A DNA stretch of 64,000 bases from JAJEAD01 sp964420925 (GCA_964420925.1 CAYQVB010000145.1:18860-82859), one strand, 5' to 3'. Numbered from the stretch's first letter, positions 33,932 through 43,394 are shown. Numbers and translations: made by a program. The notes: a model not told the origin generated them from the letters alone.

Positions 33932-34843
33932 ATGACCGAAGCTGCGAGCGACACCGAAGTCCTCATCGACGGCAAGGCCTTCGCCGCGGGCCTGCGCGAC
34001 AGGCTGCGCCGGCAGGTCGTCCGCCTGCATGACGTGCACGCGGTCACCCCCGGACTCGCGGTGGTGCTGGTCGGCGAAGACCCGGCGAGCGAGGTCTATG
34101 TGCGTCACAAGGTGCGACAGACCCGGGAGGCGGGAATGGCTTCCTTCGAGCATCGCCTCGACGCCGACACCTCGGAGGAAGCGCTGCTCGGGCTCGTGCG
34201 GCGCCTGAACGAGGACCCGCGCATCAACGGCCTCCTGGTGCAGCTCCCGCTCCCGGAGCAGATCCGGGAAGCTGCCGTGATCGAGGCGATCGATCCGGCC
34301 AAGGATGTGGACGGATTGCACCCCCGCAATGTCGGGCTGCTCTCCAACGGAGGGCCGGCGATGGTGCCCTGCACCCCGCTCGGCTGCCTGATGCTGCTGA
34401 AGCACCGGCTCGGCGACCTCACCGGGGCGCGGGCGCTCGTGCTCGGACGTTCGAACATCGTCGGCAAGCCGGTAGCCCAACTGCTGCTCGCCGAGCACTG
34501 CACCGTCTCCATCGCGCACTCCCGAACCCGCGACCTCGCCGCAGAGTGCCGGCGGGCGGAGATCCTGGTTGCGGCAGTCGGGCGACCCGGACTGGTGCAG
34601 GGCGACTGGATAAGGCCGGGAGCGGCGGTCATCGATGTCGGGGTCAACCGCATCGACGCCGGCAACGGGAAGACCCGCCTCGTGGGTGACGTCGATTTCG
34701 AGGAGGCGAAGAAGCGCGCGGGGGCGATCACCCCGGTGCCGGGCGGAGTCGGCCCGATGACCATCGCCTGCCTGCTCCTCAACACCCTGACCGCGACCTG
34801 CCGGCAGCAGGGCCTGTCCGCCGAGGAGTTCGCGCCCGACTGA
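33932..34843 (+). CDS. folD: Methylenetetrahydrofolate dehydrogenase/methenyltetrahydrofolate cyclohydrolase
   Basis: A 303-residue bifunctional FolD, converting methylene-H4folate to formyl-H4folate with NADP. The catalytic lysine is Lys60 in SEVYVRHKVRQ, QLPLPEQI and DPAKDVDGLHPRN (about residues 105-125) bind folate, VLGRSNIVGKPVAQLL (about 170-185) binds the dinucleotide, and ITPVPGGVGPMTIACLL ends the core. Divergent from the corrinoid operon and followed after seven bases by folC, it would take the methylene-H4folate made by MetF/MetV and sarcosine oxidase onward to formate. Because folD is also a housekeeping gene, this may be either the only copy or a pathway-dedicated one. Confidence 0.93.
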   Translation: MTEAASDTEVLIDGKAFAAGLRDRLRRQVVRLHDVHAVTPGLAVVLVGEDPASEVYVRHKVRQTREAGMASFEHRLDADTSEEALLGLVRRLNEDPRINGLLVQLPLPEQIREAAVIEAIDPAKDVDGLHPRNVGLLSNGGPAMVPCTPLGCLMLLKHRLGDLTGARALVLGRSNIVGKPVAQLLLAEHCTVSIAHSRTRDLAAECRRAEILVAAVGRPGLVQGDWIRPGAAVIDVGVNRIDAGNGKTRLVGDVDFEEAKKRAGAITPVPGGVGPMTIACLLLNTLTATCRQQGLSAEEFAPD

Positions 34844-34850
34844 AGCGCCG

Positions 34851-36260
34851 ATGCGGGAAGTGCGCAGCCCCGCCGCAGCATACATCGAGAGCCTCGTCCG
34901 GTCCGAGCCGAGCGGGCCGCTCGCCCGCGAGCGCCGTGGCCTCGCCCCCATGCGGGAACTGCTCCGGCGCCTGGACAATCCGCACCACGGCCTTCGCTGC
35001 GTACATGTCGCGGGGTCCAAGGGCAAGGGCTCCACCGCGCTGCTGGTCGAAGCGGGAATGCAGGCGTTGGGATTGCGCACCGGAACCTACACCTCGCCGC
35101 ACCTCGAGCGTTGGACCGAGCGCTTCCGGCTCGGAGGCCGCTCCATACCGGACGCGCTCTTCGATCGCAGCGTGGAACGCATCCGTCCCCACGTCGAAGG
35201 GCAGACGCGCGAGCTTCCTGCGCTCGCGCCGAGCTTCTTCGACGTGCTGAGCGCGGCAGCGTTCCTGATCTTCCGGGACGCCGGCGTCGACTGGGCGATC
35301 CTGGAAACGGGTCTCGGAGGCCGGCTCGACTCCACCAACGTGGCCCTCCCGGACGTCACCTGCATCACGAGCATCGAGCGCGAGCACACCGCACGCCTCG
35401 GTACGCGGATTCCGCAGATCGCGCGAGAGAAGGCGGGCATCGTCAAGGAAGGGGTGCCCCTCGTGCTGGGGCGGGTCCCCGCAGCGGCGGAGGGGGTGAT
35501 CCGCGTGCGAGCCCGCCGGAAGCGGGCCGAGGTCTTCGGCATCGACGCCGAGCTCGGCGCAACCTTCACGCAACACGACGGCGGCTGCCTGCTCGACCTG
35601 CCGGTCGGAGAGGCGGAGCGCATGCAGGTCCCGCTCCGCCATCGCGCCCTCTTCATGGCCCACAACGCCGCGCTCGCGCTCGCCTGCCTCGACCGCCTCG
35701 GCCTGCTCACGAACGCCGGTGCCCAGGATCGGGTCGCCCGTGCGCTCGCGGATGCTCACATACCCGGCCGGGGCGAAGTACTGAGGCGCTCGCCCTGGAT
35801 CGTGGTGGATGGCGCCCATACCGGCGAGTCGGTGGCCGCGCTCGCGAGCTTCCTGGACTCTCTCGCGCACGAGGCGATGGACCTCGTGGTGTCGCTGGGT
35901 GCGGACAAGGACCCGGCGGAAGTCCTGCCGCTGCTTCTCGAGCGGGCGAGGCGGGTGTACGCCACCGCCGCCGAGAGAACCCGTTCCCGAGCGGCGGAGG
36001 AGCTGGCGCTTGCGCTGCGACGGCTCGCCCCACGCCTGGAAGTGTGTGCGGTAGCGAAACCCTCCGAAGCACTCCGAGAGGCGCTGCGTCCGCTCGCGGC
36101 GGGCGACCTGCTCTGCGTCACCGGCTCCATGTACCTTGCGGGCGCGGCGCGGCGGATACTGCGGGACGACCTCGCGCACGCGCCTTGCACGAGCGGCGAA
36201 GGTGCCTCGACAATCGCCGCTTCGCAGGCATCCAGGGCTCGGCAGCATGAACCGGATTGA
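34851..36260 (+). CDS. folC: Folylpolyglutamate synthase/dihydrofolate synthase family ligase
   Basis: A 469-residue Mur-ligase-type enzyme adding glutamate to folates. The P-loop HVAGSKGKGST is at residues 52-62, the YTSPHLERWTERFRL segment near 80, LETGLGGRLDSTNV near 160 and the C-terminal VVDGAHTGESVAAL and CVTGSMYLAG motifs follow. It is longer than typical FolC (about 430) through a Ser/Ala-rich C-terminal tail. Here, beside folD and divergent from a folate-dependent demethylation operon, it would raise polyglutamylated folate. It overlaps the SDR start by 14 bases. No accD, normally adjacent to folC in gammaproteobacteria, is present, so this may be an extra, pathway-linked copy. Confidence 0.87.
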   Translation: MREVRSPAAAYIESLVRSEPSGPLARERRGLAPMRELLRRLDNPHHGLRCVHVAGSKGKGSTALLVEAGMQALGLRTGTYTSPHLERWTERFRLGGRSIPDALFDRSVERIRPHVEGQTRELPALAPSFFDVLSAAAFLIFRDAGVDWAILETGLGGRLDSTNVALPDVTCITSIEREHTARLGTRIPQIAREKAGIVKEGVPLVLGRVPAAAEGVIRVRARRKRAEVFGIDAELGATFTQHDGGCLLDLPVGEAERMQVPLRHRALFMAHNAALALACLDRLGLLTNAGAQDRVARALADAHIPGRGEVLRRSPWIVVDGAHTGESVAALASFLDSLAHEAMDLVVSLGADKDPAEVLPLLLERARRVYATAAERTRSRAAEELALALRRLAPRLEVCAVAKPSEALREALRPLAAGDLLCVTGSMYLAGAARRILRDDLAHAPCTSGEGASTIAASQASRARQHEPD

Positions 36261-36999
36261 ACTCGAAGGCCGCTTCGCGGTGGTGACGGGAGCGGCGCAG
36301 GGGATCGGGTTCGCGGTGACCGAACGCCTGCTCGGCTCCGGAGCGGCGGTCGCGCTGTGGGACCGGGACCCCGCGCAGCTCGCAGAGAGCGAAGTCGCGC
36401 TCCGCAGCGCCGGACGGACTCTTGCGGTGGAGGTGGACGTCACCGACGCGGCCGCGGTGGACTCGGCGGCGCGGCGCACCCTCGACGCCTTCGGGCAGAT
36501 CGACATCCTCGTCAACAACGCGGGAATTGCCGGTCCCTCGCTCAAGTCCTGGGAGTACCCGCTCGACGAGTGGCAGCGGGTCATGGACATCGACCTGAAC
36601 GGCGTCTTCTTCTGCTGCCGCAGCGTGGTACCCCGCATGCGGGAACGCAACTACGGCCGCATCGTCAACGTCGCTTCCATCGCCGGCAAGGAAGGCAACC
36701 CCAACGCCGCCCCCTACAGCGCCGCCAAGGCCGGGGTCATCGCGCTCACCAAGTCCATCGCGAAGGAGACCGCAGACCTCGACATCGCGGTCAACTGCAT
36801 CACCCCCGCCGCGGCCCGCACCCGGATATTCGACCAGATCAGCCAGGAGCACATCGACTACATGCTCTCCAAGATCCCGCGGGGCCGCTTCGTGAAGGTG
36901 GAAGAGATCGCGGCGATGGTCGCGTGGCTGGTCTCCGAGGAGAACTCCTTCACCACCGGCGGAGTCTTCGACCTGAGCGGGGGTCGCGCGACCTACTGA
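36247..36999 (+). CDS. Short-chain dehydrogenase/reductase (FabG-like)
   Basis: A 250-residue classical SDR. TGAAQGIG at residues 14-21 binds NAD(P), NNAGIAG near 88, and the catalytic Ser in NVASIAGKEG and Tyr-Lys in YSAAK (about residues 156-160) are all present. The start at MNRIELEGRF is inside the end of folC (14-base overlap); the longer frame upstream is a folC shadow. The substrate is unknown; a hydroxy acid or sugar is possible. It is the third gene of a folD-folC-SDR unit and converges with soxG. Confidence 0.85.
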   Translation: MNRIELEGRFAVVTGAAQGIGFAVTERLLGSGAAVALWDRDPAQLAESEVALRSAGRTLAVEVDVTDAAAVDSAARRTLDAFGQIDILVNNAGIAGPSLKSWEYPLDEWQRVMDIDLNGVFFCCRSVVPRMRERNYGRIVNVASIAGKEGNPNAAPYSAAKAGVIALTKSIAKETADLDIAVNCITPAAARTRIFDQISQEHIDYMLSKIPRGRFVKVEEIAAMVAWLVSEENSFTTGGVFDLSGGRATY

Positions 37000-37101
37000 A
37001 GCGCGCACGCCGCCGACTCATGCCGCCGGAGGGCATGCAGCGGCATCGTCGTCACTTCCCGTAGTGGTGCTCCGGCAGCCACCGCGCGAGCTGCGGGAAC
37101 A

Positions 37102-37713
37102 TCATCCCTCTATCCTCACCGCGTACTCCGCCGCCGCGTCCTCGAGCCATGACCACAGGTAGCGGGCGAAGCTGCGCTGGACGTAGAGGTCATAGGCGGG
37201 TGCGTCGTCGGTCTGGTGCAACAGAACGTGACACCGAGCGAACTTCGACTGGGCCACGTTTCCCTCTCCGAAGCGCGAGGGGTGAAAGTCGAGGTGGCAG
37301 CCCTTCTGCAGCACGTTGCGCGCGTGTGCACCCGACAACTCGACGATCGCACGGGCATGGCTCACATCCACTACTGCGGTGTGCAGGGGCGCGAGCGCGT
37401 CGCGGAGGACCGAGAGAGTTTCCTCTCGCCGCTCGTCCGGGAACACCGCGAGCCACTCGTCGGGCCCGAGCCAGAGCAGGTGGGTGTCTCCATGTCTCGC
37501 GGAAGAACCCGACTCGAGCGGCGGCCGGACTCCCAGCACCGCCTCGACGGCTTCCTCGAAGTCCCTGCCGGAGCCGCCTCGCAGGCAGAGCTGGGCGCGA
37601 TGATTGCGCTCGCGCAGGACCACGCCGGCTTCTCGCGCAGGTCCTGCGCGCGCCTTCGCCGCCAGGCCGAGGGCGGCAAGCGCGGACTGTCGCATGTACT
37701 CGTCAATCGGCAT
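37102..37713 (-). CDS. soxG: Sarcosine oxidase gamma subunit
   Basis: A 203-residue SoxG-family subunit, related to the folate-binding half of GcvT proteins. The typical segments DEWLAVFPDERR, VDVSHARAIVELSGAHARNVLQKGCHLDFHP and RSFARYLWSWLEDAAAEY are visible. It completes the cytoplasmic heterotetrameric sarcosine oxidase that oxidises sarcosine to glycine, passing formaldehyde to H4folate as methylene-H4folate. It lies 71 bases downstream of soxA, last gene in the order soxB-D-A-G. Confidence 0.88.
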   Translation of the reverse strand: MPIDEYMRQSALAALGLAAKARAGPAREAGVVLRERNHRAQLCLRGGSGRDFEEAVEAVLGVRPPLESGSSARHGDTHLLWLGPDEWLAVFPDERREETLSVLRDALAPLHTAVVDVSHARAIVELSGAHARNVLQKGCHLDFHPSRFGEGNVAQSKFARCHVLLHQTDDAPAYDLYVQRSFARYLWSWLEDAAAEYAVRIEG

Positions 37714-37784
37714 GGATCATTGCCCGACCTGGCCCCCCGACCGCGGGAAGGTGGCGCAGAGTCCGGCCGCGGGACGGAGTCTCC

Positions 37785-40700
37785 TCAGGCACGCATGCGC
37801 TCCCCGTCGGGGTCGATGAACACCGGCGCGGTGACGGTGGCGGCCACCCGGCGCTTGGGCAAGGGCAGGATCACGCGCTCCCCGTGGCGCCGGCGGCCGT
37901 TGCCGAGGAGCGCGAGCGCGATCGAGCGTCCCAGGTTCACACTGTAGTAGCTCGAGGTCACGTGCCCGATCATTCGCATGGGGGGCCGGGGCAGCACCCG
38001 CTCCACGATTTGCGCCCCCTCGGGAAGCACCATGTCGGGATCTTCGGTGAGCAGCCCCACGAGCTGCTTGCGGTCTTCCCGGCACGTGTCCGCTCGCGAG
38101 AGTGAGCGTTTGCCGATGAAGTCCTTGTGTCGGCTCACCATCCTGCCCAGGCCGAGGTCATCGGGAGTCACGGTGCCGTCGGTGTCCTGCCCGGCGATGA
38201 TGAAGCCCTTCTCGGCCCGCAGGACGTGCATCGCCTCGGTGCCGAAGGGAGTGATGCCGTAGCGCGCGCCCCGTCGCATCAGGGTGGTCCACAGGAAGAG
38301 GCCGAAATCGGCCGCCACGCTGATCTCGAAGGAGCTCTCGCCGGTGAAGGACACCCGCATGACCCGGGCGGGAATGCCCGCCACCTGACCGTCACACCAG
38401 CTCATGAAGGGCAGGGAGCCGGGATCGAGGTCGATGTCGGTGGCGAGCTCCGAGAGCAGGGCGCGGGCGAGCGGACCCGCGATTCCCGCTACCGCGTACT
38501 GCTCGGTGACCGAGTTGAACCAGACCTCGAGCTCCGGCCACTCCGTCTGCGCCCACTCCTCCAGCCAGGCGAGCACCCGCGCGGCGCCGCCCGTGGTGGT
38601 GGACATGAGGAAGTGGTTCTCGCCGAGGCGCGCGGTCACTCCGTCGTCGAAGACCATCCCGTCCTCGCCGCACATCAGGCCATAGCGGCAGCGGCCCACC
38701 GGGAGCTTCGTGAATCCGTTGGTGTAGATCCGGTTGAGGAACTCCGCCGCGTCCCGGCCCTGGATGTCGATCTTGCCGAGCGTCGTCGCATCCAGAATAC
38801 CGATCGCATTCCGGGTCGCAAGGCATTCCCGGTTGACGGCGTCATGCATCGACTCGCCCGCCGCAGGGTAGTACCAGGGCCGTTTCCACTGTCCCACATC
38901 CTCGAACTCGGCCCCGTGCGCGACGTGCCAGTCGTGCATCGGCGTGGTGCGCACCGGGTCGGCGAGGTCGCCGATGTCCCGCCCCGCGAGCGCCCCGAAG
39001 GTTAGCGGGGTGTAGGGAGGCCGAAAGGTGGTCACTCCGACCTGGGACGCGTCCATCCCGAGGGTCTGGCCGATGATCGCGATCGCGTTCGCGTTGCTCG
39101 TCTTGCCCTGATCGGTTCCCATCCCGGTGGTGGTGTAGCGCTTGACGTGCTCCACCGAGCGGTAGCCCTCCCGGGCCGCGAGCGCGATGTCCGCCGCGCT
39201 GACGTCGTTCTGGAAATCCACGAAGTGCTTGTTGAGGGGTCCGCCGGGGCGTAGCGGCGGGCTGACCCACCACGCCTCGGCGGGCTGCTCCCGCTCTCCG
39301 TCCACCCGGGGGGAACGCAGGCCTCCGCGCTTGCGGAAGCCGGCCGCGGCCGCGGCCGCCTTGCCGGCCTCGCGTCCCTCCGAAAGGCAATAGGAGAGAG
39401 GAAAGGTGCCGTTGGCGGCGCCGGCGGAGCGCTCCGCCTGCACCGACTCACCGGGAACGAAGCAGCCTCGCTCCGGGGCGTACACGATGCGGCCCCGGGA
39501 CTGGGAAAAGAGGTGCAGGGCGGGATTGAGGCCGCCGGACATTGCCACGAGGTCGCATTCGAGCCGGCGGGGCGTTCCCGTGTAGCCGGTCCTGGTCGTA
39601 TCGAGGGTGGCCACGGTCACTCCCCGCACCCGGACCCGGCCATGCGCGGCGGCGACCGCATGTCCCGCCAACACCTCGATCGAGCGCTGTCTCGCCGCCG
39701 CCGCCATCGACTCGGGAGGGCGGGCGCGAACGTCGACGATGTGGACCCGCATGCCGCAGTCCGAGAGGTCGATCGCCGCCGCGTAGGCGCTGTCGTTGTT
39801 GGTGGCCACCACCGCCGATTCGCCGGGGCGGACCGCGTAGCGGTTCAGGTACTGCCGGGCGGCGCCCGCGAGCATGATTCCGGGTCGATCGTTGTTGCGA
39901 AACACCAATGGCCGCTCGTGCGCGCCGGTCGCGAGCACCACCTGCCGCGCCCGGATCTTCCACAGGCGCTGGCGTGGCCGCACCGCGTCCGATCCGGGAG
40001 GCAGATGATCGGTGACGCGTTCGAGCGCCACGAGATAGTTGTGGTCGTAGTAGCCGGTAACCGTGGTTCTCGGCAGCACCGTCACCTCGCCCATTGCCCG
40101 CAGGTCGTCGAGCGCCGAGGACACCCACTCGATCGCGGGGGCGTTGTCGATTCGGGTCTTCGAGCCGAGCAGCCAGCCCCCGGGCTCGGACTGCTCGTCC
40201 GCGAGGATGACCCGGGCGCCGGTGCGCCCCGCGGCCAGCGCGGCGGCGATTCCGGCGGCACCCCCCCCCACCACGAGAACATCGCAGTGCACATGGGTCT
40301 TGTCGTAGCGGTCCGGGTCGGGTTCGGTGGGGCTGCGGCCGAGGCCTGCGGCACGGCGGATCAGCGGTTCGTAGTGGCGGTACCAGAACGAAGGCGGCCA
40401 CATGAAGGTCTTGTAGTAGAAACCGGCGGGAAAGAGAGGCGAGAGCAAGTTGCTCGCGGCGCCGGCATCGAAACGCAGGTTCGGCCAGCAGTTCTGGCTG
40501 GCGGCGCTCAATCCCTCGTAGAGCTCGACCTGGGTGGCCCGTTGGTTGGGCAGGGTATGGGACCCCCGACCCACCTGAAGCAGCGCGTTCGGCTCCTCCG
40601 AACCGGCGCTCAGGATGCCGCGTGGCCGGTGGTACTTGAAGCTGCGCCCGACCAGGTGCACGCCGTGCGCGAGCAACGCGGAAGCCACGGTGTCTCCCGC

Positions 40701-40796
40701 GAAGCCGGCATAGCTCTCACCGTCGAACTGGAATCGCAGGGGGCGTTCCCGCTCGATGCGCCCCCCGGCGAAGAGACGGAATCGCTGCTCGTTCAC
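37785..40796 (-). CDS. soxA: Sarcosine oxidase alpha subunit
   Basis: A 1003-residue SoxA, the normal length. An N-terminal [2Fe-2S]-like fold region (about residues 1-110, FDGESYAGFAGDTVASALLAHG), a central NAD-binding flavoprotein domain (GGGAAGIAAALAAGRTG at about 172-188), and a C-terminal GcvT-like H4folate domain (about 620-1000, with GITPFGTEAMHVLRAEKGF and DLGLGRMVSRHKDFIGKRSL). It receives the imine product through an internal channel and makes methylene-H4folate. The start is GTG at 40796, overlapping the soxD stop by four bases; the much longer frame drawn upstream is a shadow through soxD. Confidence 0.93.
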   Translation of the reverse strand: MNEQRFRLFAGGRIERERPLRFQFDGESYAGFAGDTVASALLAHGVHLVGRSFKYHRPRGILSAGSEEPNALLQVGRGSHTLPNQRATQVELYEGLSAASQNCWPNLRFDAGAASNLLSPLFPAGFYYKTFMWPPSFWYRHYEPLIRRAAGLGRSPTEPDPDRYDKTHVHCDVLVVGGGAAGIAAALAAGRTGARVILADEQSEPGGWLLGSKTRIDNAPAIEWVSSALDDLRAMGEVTVLPRTTVTGYYDHNYLVALERVTDHLPPGSDAVRPRQRLWKIRARQVVLATGAHERPLVFRNNDRPGIMLAGAARQYLNRYAVRPGESAVVATNNDSAYAAAIDLSDCGMRVHIVDVRARPPESMAAAARQRSIEVLAGHAVAAAHGRVRVRGVTVATLDTTRTGYTGTPRRLECDLVAMSGGLNPALHLFSQSRGRIVYAPERGCFVPGESVQAERSAGAANGTFPLSYCLSEGREAGKAAAAAAGFRKRGGLRSPRVDGEREQPAEAWWVSPPLRPGGPLNKHFVDFQNDVSAADIALAAREGYRSVEHVKRYTTTGMGTDQGKTSNANAIAIIGQTLGMDASQVGVTTFRPPYTPLTFGALAGRDIGDLADPVRTTPMHDWHVAHGAEFEDVGQWKRPWYYPAAGESMHDAVNRECLATRNAIGILDATTLGKIDIQGRDAAEFLNRIYTNGFTKLPVGRCRYGLMCGEDGMVFDDGVTARLGENHFLMSTTTGGAARVLAWLEEWAQTEWPELEVWFNSVTEQYAVAGIAGPLARALLSELATDIDLDPGSLPFMSWCDGQVAGIPARVMRVSFTGESSFEISVAADFGLFLWTTLMRRGARYGITPFGTEAMHVLRAEKGFIIAGQDTDGTVTPDDLGLGRMVSRHKDFIGKRSLSRADTCREDRKQLVGLLTEDPDMVLPEGAQIVERVLPRPPMRMIGHVTSSYYSVNLGRSIALALLGNGRRRHGERVILPLPKRRVAATVTAPVFIDPDGERMRA

Positions 40797-41083
40797 CCAC
40801 CGCCTCCGGAGAGGGCGGGCGGCTCTTCGCCCATGCGATAGACCGCCTTTATCTCGTGGGTCACGGTGTCGCGGGCGACGTTGAACCAGCGCCGGCAGCC
40901 GTGGACGTGCACCCATCTCTCGTAGTGCAGTCCTTTGCGGTTGGTGCGCATGAACAGGTAGTCGCCCCATTCGACATCGCTTTCCGCCTCCGGCACTGCA
41001 GGGCGTGCGATGTGGGCTTCGCCCCCGAAGCTGAACTCGTCCTCGTTCCGAGGGCCGCACCACGGACAGTCGATCAGAAGCAT
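40793..41083 (-). CDS. soxD: Sarcosine oxidase delta subunit
   Basis: A 96-residue zinc-binding small subunit. Cys6 and Cys9 (IDCPWCGPR) with His59 and Cys63 (WVHVHGCRRWF) match exactly the zinc ligands known for SoxD from Corynebacterium sarcosine oxidase. The rest (DEFSFGGEAHIARP, RTNRKGLHYERWVH, DTVTHEIKAVYRMGE) is typical. It sits 22 bases after soxB and overlaps soxA. Confidence 0.95.
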   Translation of the reverse strand: MLLIDCPWCGPRNEDEFSFGGEAHIARPAVPEAESDVEWGDYLFMRTNRKGLHYERWVHVHGCRRWFNVARDTVTHEIKAVYRMGEEPPALSGGGG

Positions 41084-41105
41084 CGTCTCGTCCCCGGACG
41101 CGGCC

Positions 41106-42353
41106 TCAGTGCGCGACCGCCGCCGCGCCGTGCTCGTCGATGAGCGCCCCGCTCGTGAAGCGTTCGAGCGTGAAGGCGGCGTTGAGCGGATGCGGGGTGT
41201 CGTGCGCGATGGTGTGGGCGAAGACCCAGCCCGAACCGGGAGTGGCCTTGAAGCCCCCGGTACCCCAACCGCAGTTGAAGTAGAGGTTCCGGACCGGCGT
41301 CTTGCCGATGATCGGGCTCGCGTCGGGACACACGTCCACGATGCCCGCCCACTGGCGCAGCATGCGCAGTCGCGAAAAGAGGGGGAATAGCTCGACCAGG
41401 GCGCCCATCTGCTCTTCGATTACCGGCAGGCTCCCGCGTTGCGCGTAGGAGTTGAAGGCGTCGATGCCCGCTCCGATCACCAGCTCCCCCTTGTCCGACT
41501 GGCTGACGTACACATGCACCGCGTTCGACATCACCACGCAGTGATGAATGGGCTTGACCGGCTCCGACACCAGCGCCTGCAGGGGGTGACTCTCGATCGG
41601 CAGCCTGAACCCCGCCATCTCCGCCAGCACGCTCGCGTGGCCCGCGACCACTACGCCCACCTTCCTCGCCCGGATGTACCCGCGGGAAGTCTCCACTCCC
41701 TCCACCGCGCCGCCACTCGAACGGATGCCGGTGACCTCGCAGTTCTGGATGATGTCCACGCCGCGCGCGTCGGCGCCTCTGGCGAGACCCCAGGCCACCG
41801 CATCATGGCGCGCGGTGCCGCCGCGCCGCTGCAGCGACGCCCCGAGCACCGGATAGCGGGAGGTCGGCGCCGTGTTGAGAATCGGCACCATCGCCTTGAT
41901 CTCGGCCGGACTCAGAATCTCGGAGTCGATCCCGTTCAGCCGGATGGCGTTGACCCGGCGCGACAGCTCCCGCAGGTCTCCCAGGTTGTGTGCGAGGTTC
42001 AGAACGCCGCGCTGGCTCAGCATCACGTTGTAGTTGAGATCGTGGCTCAAGCCCTCGTAGAGGCGCAGCGCATGCTCGTAGAGGTGGGCGCTTTCGTCCC
42101 ACAGGTAGTTGGAACGGATGATGGTGGTGTTGCGGCCGGTGTTTCCGCCCCCCAGCCAGCCTTTCTCCAACACCGCCACGTTGCTGATGCGGTGGTTCTT
42201 CGCGAGGTAGTAGGCGGTGGCGAGTCCGTGCCCGCCGCCGCCCACGATCACCACGTCGTAGGCGGATCTCGGGTCGGGGCTGCGCCACGCTGCCGGCCAG
42301 TTCTCGTGGTAGGAAAAGGCATTGCGCAGCAGGCTGAATATCGAGTACTTCAT
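41106..42353 (-). CDS. soxB: Sarcosine oxidase beta subunit
   Basis: A 415-residue catalytic subunit that oxidises sarcosine at FAD and carries covalent FMN. FAD motif VVIVGGGGHGLATAYYLAK at residues 34-52, covalent FMN histidine His183 in GGTARHDAVAWG, and the C-terminal FNCGWGTGGFKATPGSG. A GAGGGAGG ribosome site precedes the ATG. It is the first gene of soxBDAG and is divergent from the second metF gene across about 170 bases, so one control region may serve both. This beta/delta/alpha/gamma order is standard in proteobacterial betaine and choline catabolic loci. Confidence 0.95.
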   Translation of the reverse strand: MKYSIFSLLRNAFSYHENWPAAWRSPDPRSAYDVVIVGGGGHGLATAYYLAKNHRISNVAVLEKGWLGGGNTGRNTTIIRSNYLWDESAHLYEHALRLYEGLSHDLNYNVMLSQRGVLNLAHNLGDLRELSRRVNAIRLNGIDSEILSPAEIKAMVPILNTAPTSRYPVLGASLQRRGGTARHDAVAWGLARGADARGVDIIQNCEVTGIRSSGGAVEGVETSRGYIRARKVGVVVAGHASVLAEMAGFRLPIESHPLQALVSEPVKPIHHCVVMSNAVHVYVSQSDKGELVIGAGIDAFNSYAQRGSLPVIEEQMGALVELFPLFSRLRMLRQWAGIVDVCPDASPIIGKTPVRNLYFNCGWGTGGFKATPGSGWVFAHTIAHDTPHPLNAAFTLERFTSGALIDEHGAAAVAH

Positions 42354-42524
42354 CCTCCCTCGTGGCTCGGCGGCCCTCCTTCTCCCAGCGCAGCCCTCCT
42401 AGGCGCCGGCATGCCGCCGTGCCGAGGGACGCTTCTGCCTCTCGTCTTCGTCGCCTTGTGGGCTCGCGCGATCTTACCTTAAGCTCCGCGCGCCCTCGTC
42501 CGACCCGCCCCGCTTGGGAGTTCC

Positions 42525-43394
42525 ATGAGCAAGCTCAAAGCTGCGATCGAGAGCGGCCGATTCGTCGTTACCTCCGAACTCACCCCTCCCAAGGGAACGG
42601 AGCTCGGCCCCCTCCTCGACAAGGCGGATGCGCTCCGGGACATCGTCACCGCATTCAACCTCACCGACTCGCACGCCGCCCGCATGGCGATGGCTCCGAT
42701 GGCGGCGGCGCGGCGCCTGCTCGAGCGCGGCGCCGAACCCATCGTGCAGATGACGAGCCGCGACCGCAACCGCCTCGCCCTCCAGGCCGACATGCTCGGC
42801 GCCCACGCCCTGGGGGTCCGCAACCTCGTGTTCATGGGCGGAGACCCACCGGCCAACGGCGATCATCCGGAAGCCAAGGGGGTATTCGACCTGCCCTCCT
42901 CCGCCCTCCTCTCGGCCGCCTCCGCCCTCGGTCGGGGCGAGGACCTGATGGGAAACGCGCTCGCCGGTGCCGCCGAGTTTCTGCTCGGCGCGGTGGTGAA
43001 CCCGGGGGCCGCCGATCTCGCGGTCGAGCTGCGCCGCCTCGAGGAGAAAGTGGAGGCGGGAGCGCGCTTCTTCCAGACGCAGGCGGTCTACGACATCGGC
43101 GCCTACGAGCGTTTCATCAAAGCGACGAGGGACATGAACTTGAGCCTCCTGACCGGCATCATCCCGCTCAAGTCGCCGAGAATGGCGCAGTACATGAACG
43201 ACAAGGTGCCCGGGATCAGCATCCCCGACGCTCTGATAACGGAAATCGGCGATGCCCCGGACCGCCGGGCGAAGAGCGCCGAGATAGCGGCCCGTATCAT
43301 CCGCGAGGTGCGCCCGATGGCCAATGGCGTGCACATCATGGCGATCGGCTGGGAAGACCTGATCCCCGAGATCATGGTGCGCGCCGACGCCTGA
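42525..43394 (+). CDS. metF: Methylenetetrahydrofolate reductase (second copy)
   Basis: A 289-residue MetF-family protein. The catalytic Glu is in VVTSELTPPKG (about Glu18), with MTSRDRNRLALQADMLGA and NLVFMGGDPP (about residues 65-105) and FFQTQAVYDI (about 183-192). A GGGAG ribosome site precedes ATG. It is distinct from the operon copy at 30.5 kb and lacks an adjacent MetV-like gene. Divergent from the sox operon. It may be the biosynthetic enzyme for methionine or a second demethylation enzyme; the KSPRMAQYMNDKVPGISIPD segment is typical of both groups. Confidence 0.88.
   Translation: MSKLKAAIESGRFVVTSELTPPKGTELGPLLDKADALRDIVTAFNLTDSHAARMAMAPMAAARRLLERGAEPIVQMTSRDRNRLALQADMLGAHALGVRNLVFMGGDPPANGDHPEAKGVFDLPSSALLSAASALGRGEDLMGNALAGAAEFLLGAVVNPGAADLAVELRRLEEKVEAGARFFQTQAVYDIGAYERFIKATRDMNLSLLTGIIPLKSPRMAQYMNDKVPGISIPDALITEIGDAPDRRAKSAEIAARIIREVRPMANGVHIMAIGWEDLIPEIMVRADA

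Noticed and set aside
42354..42524. Possible glycine riboswitch ahead of the sox operon or metF
   Set aside because: No tandem glycine aptamer features could be recognised in the 170-base divergent region.
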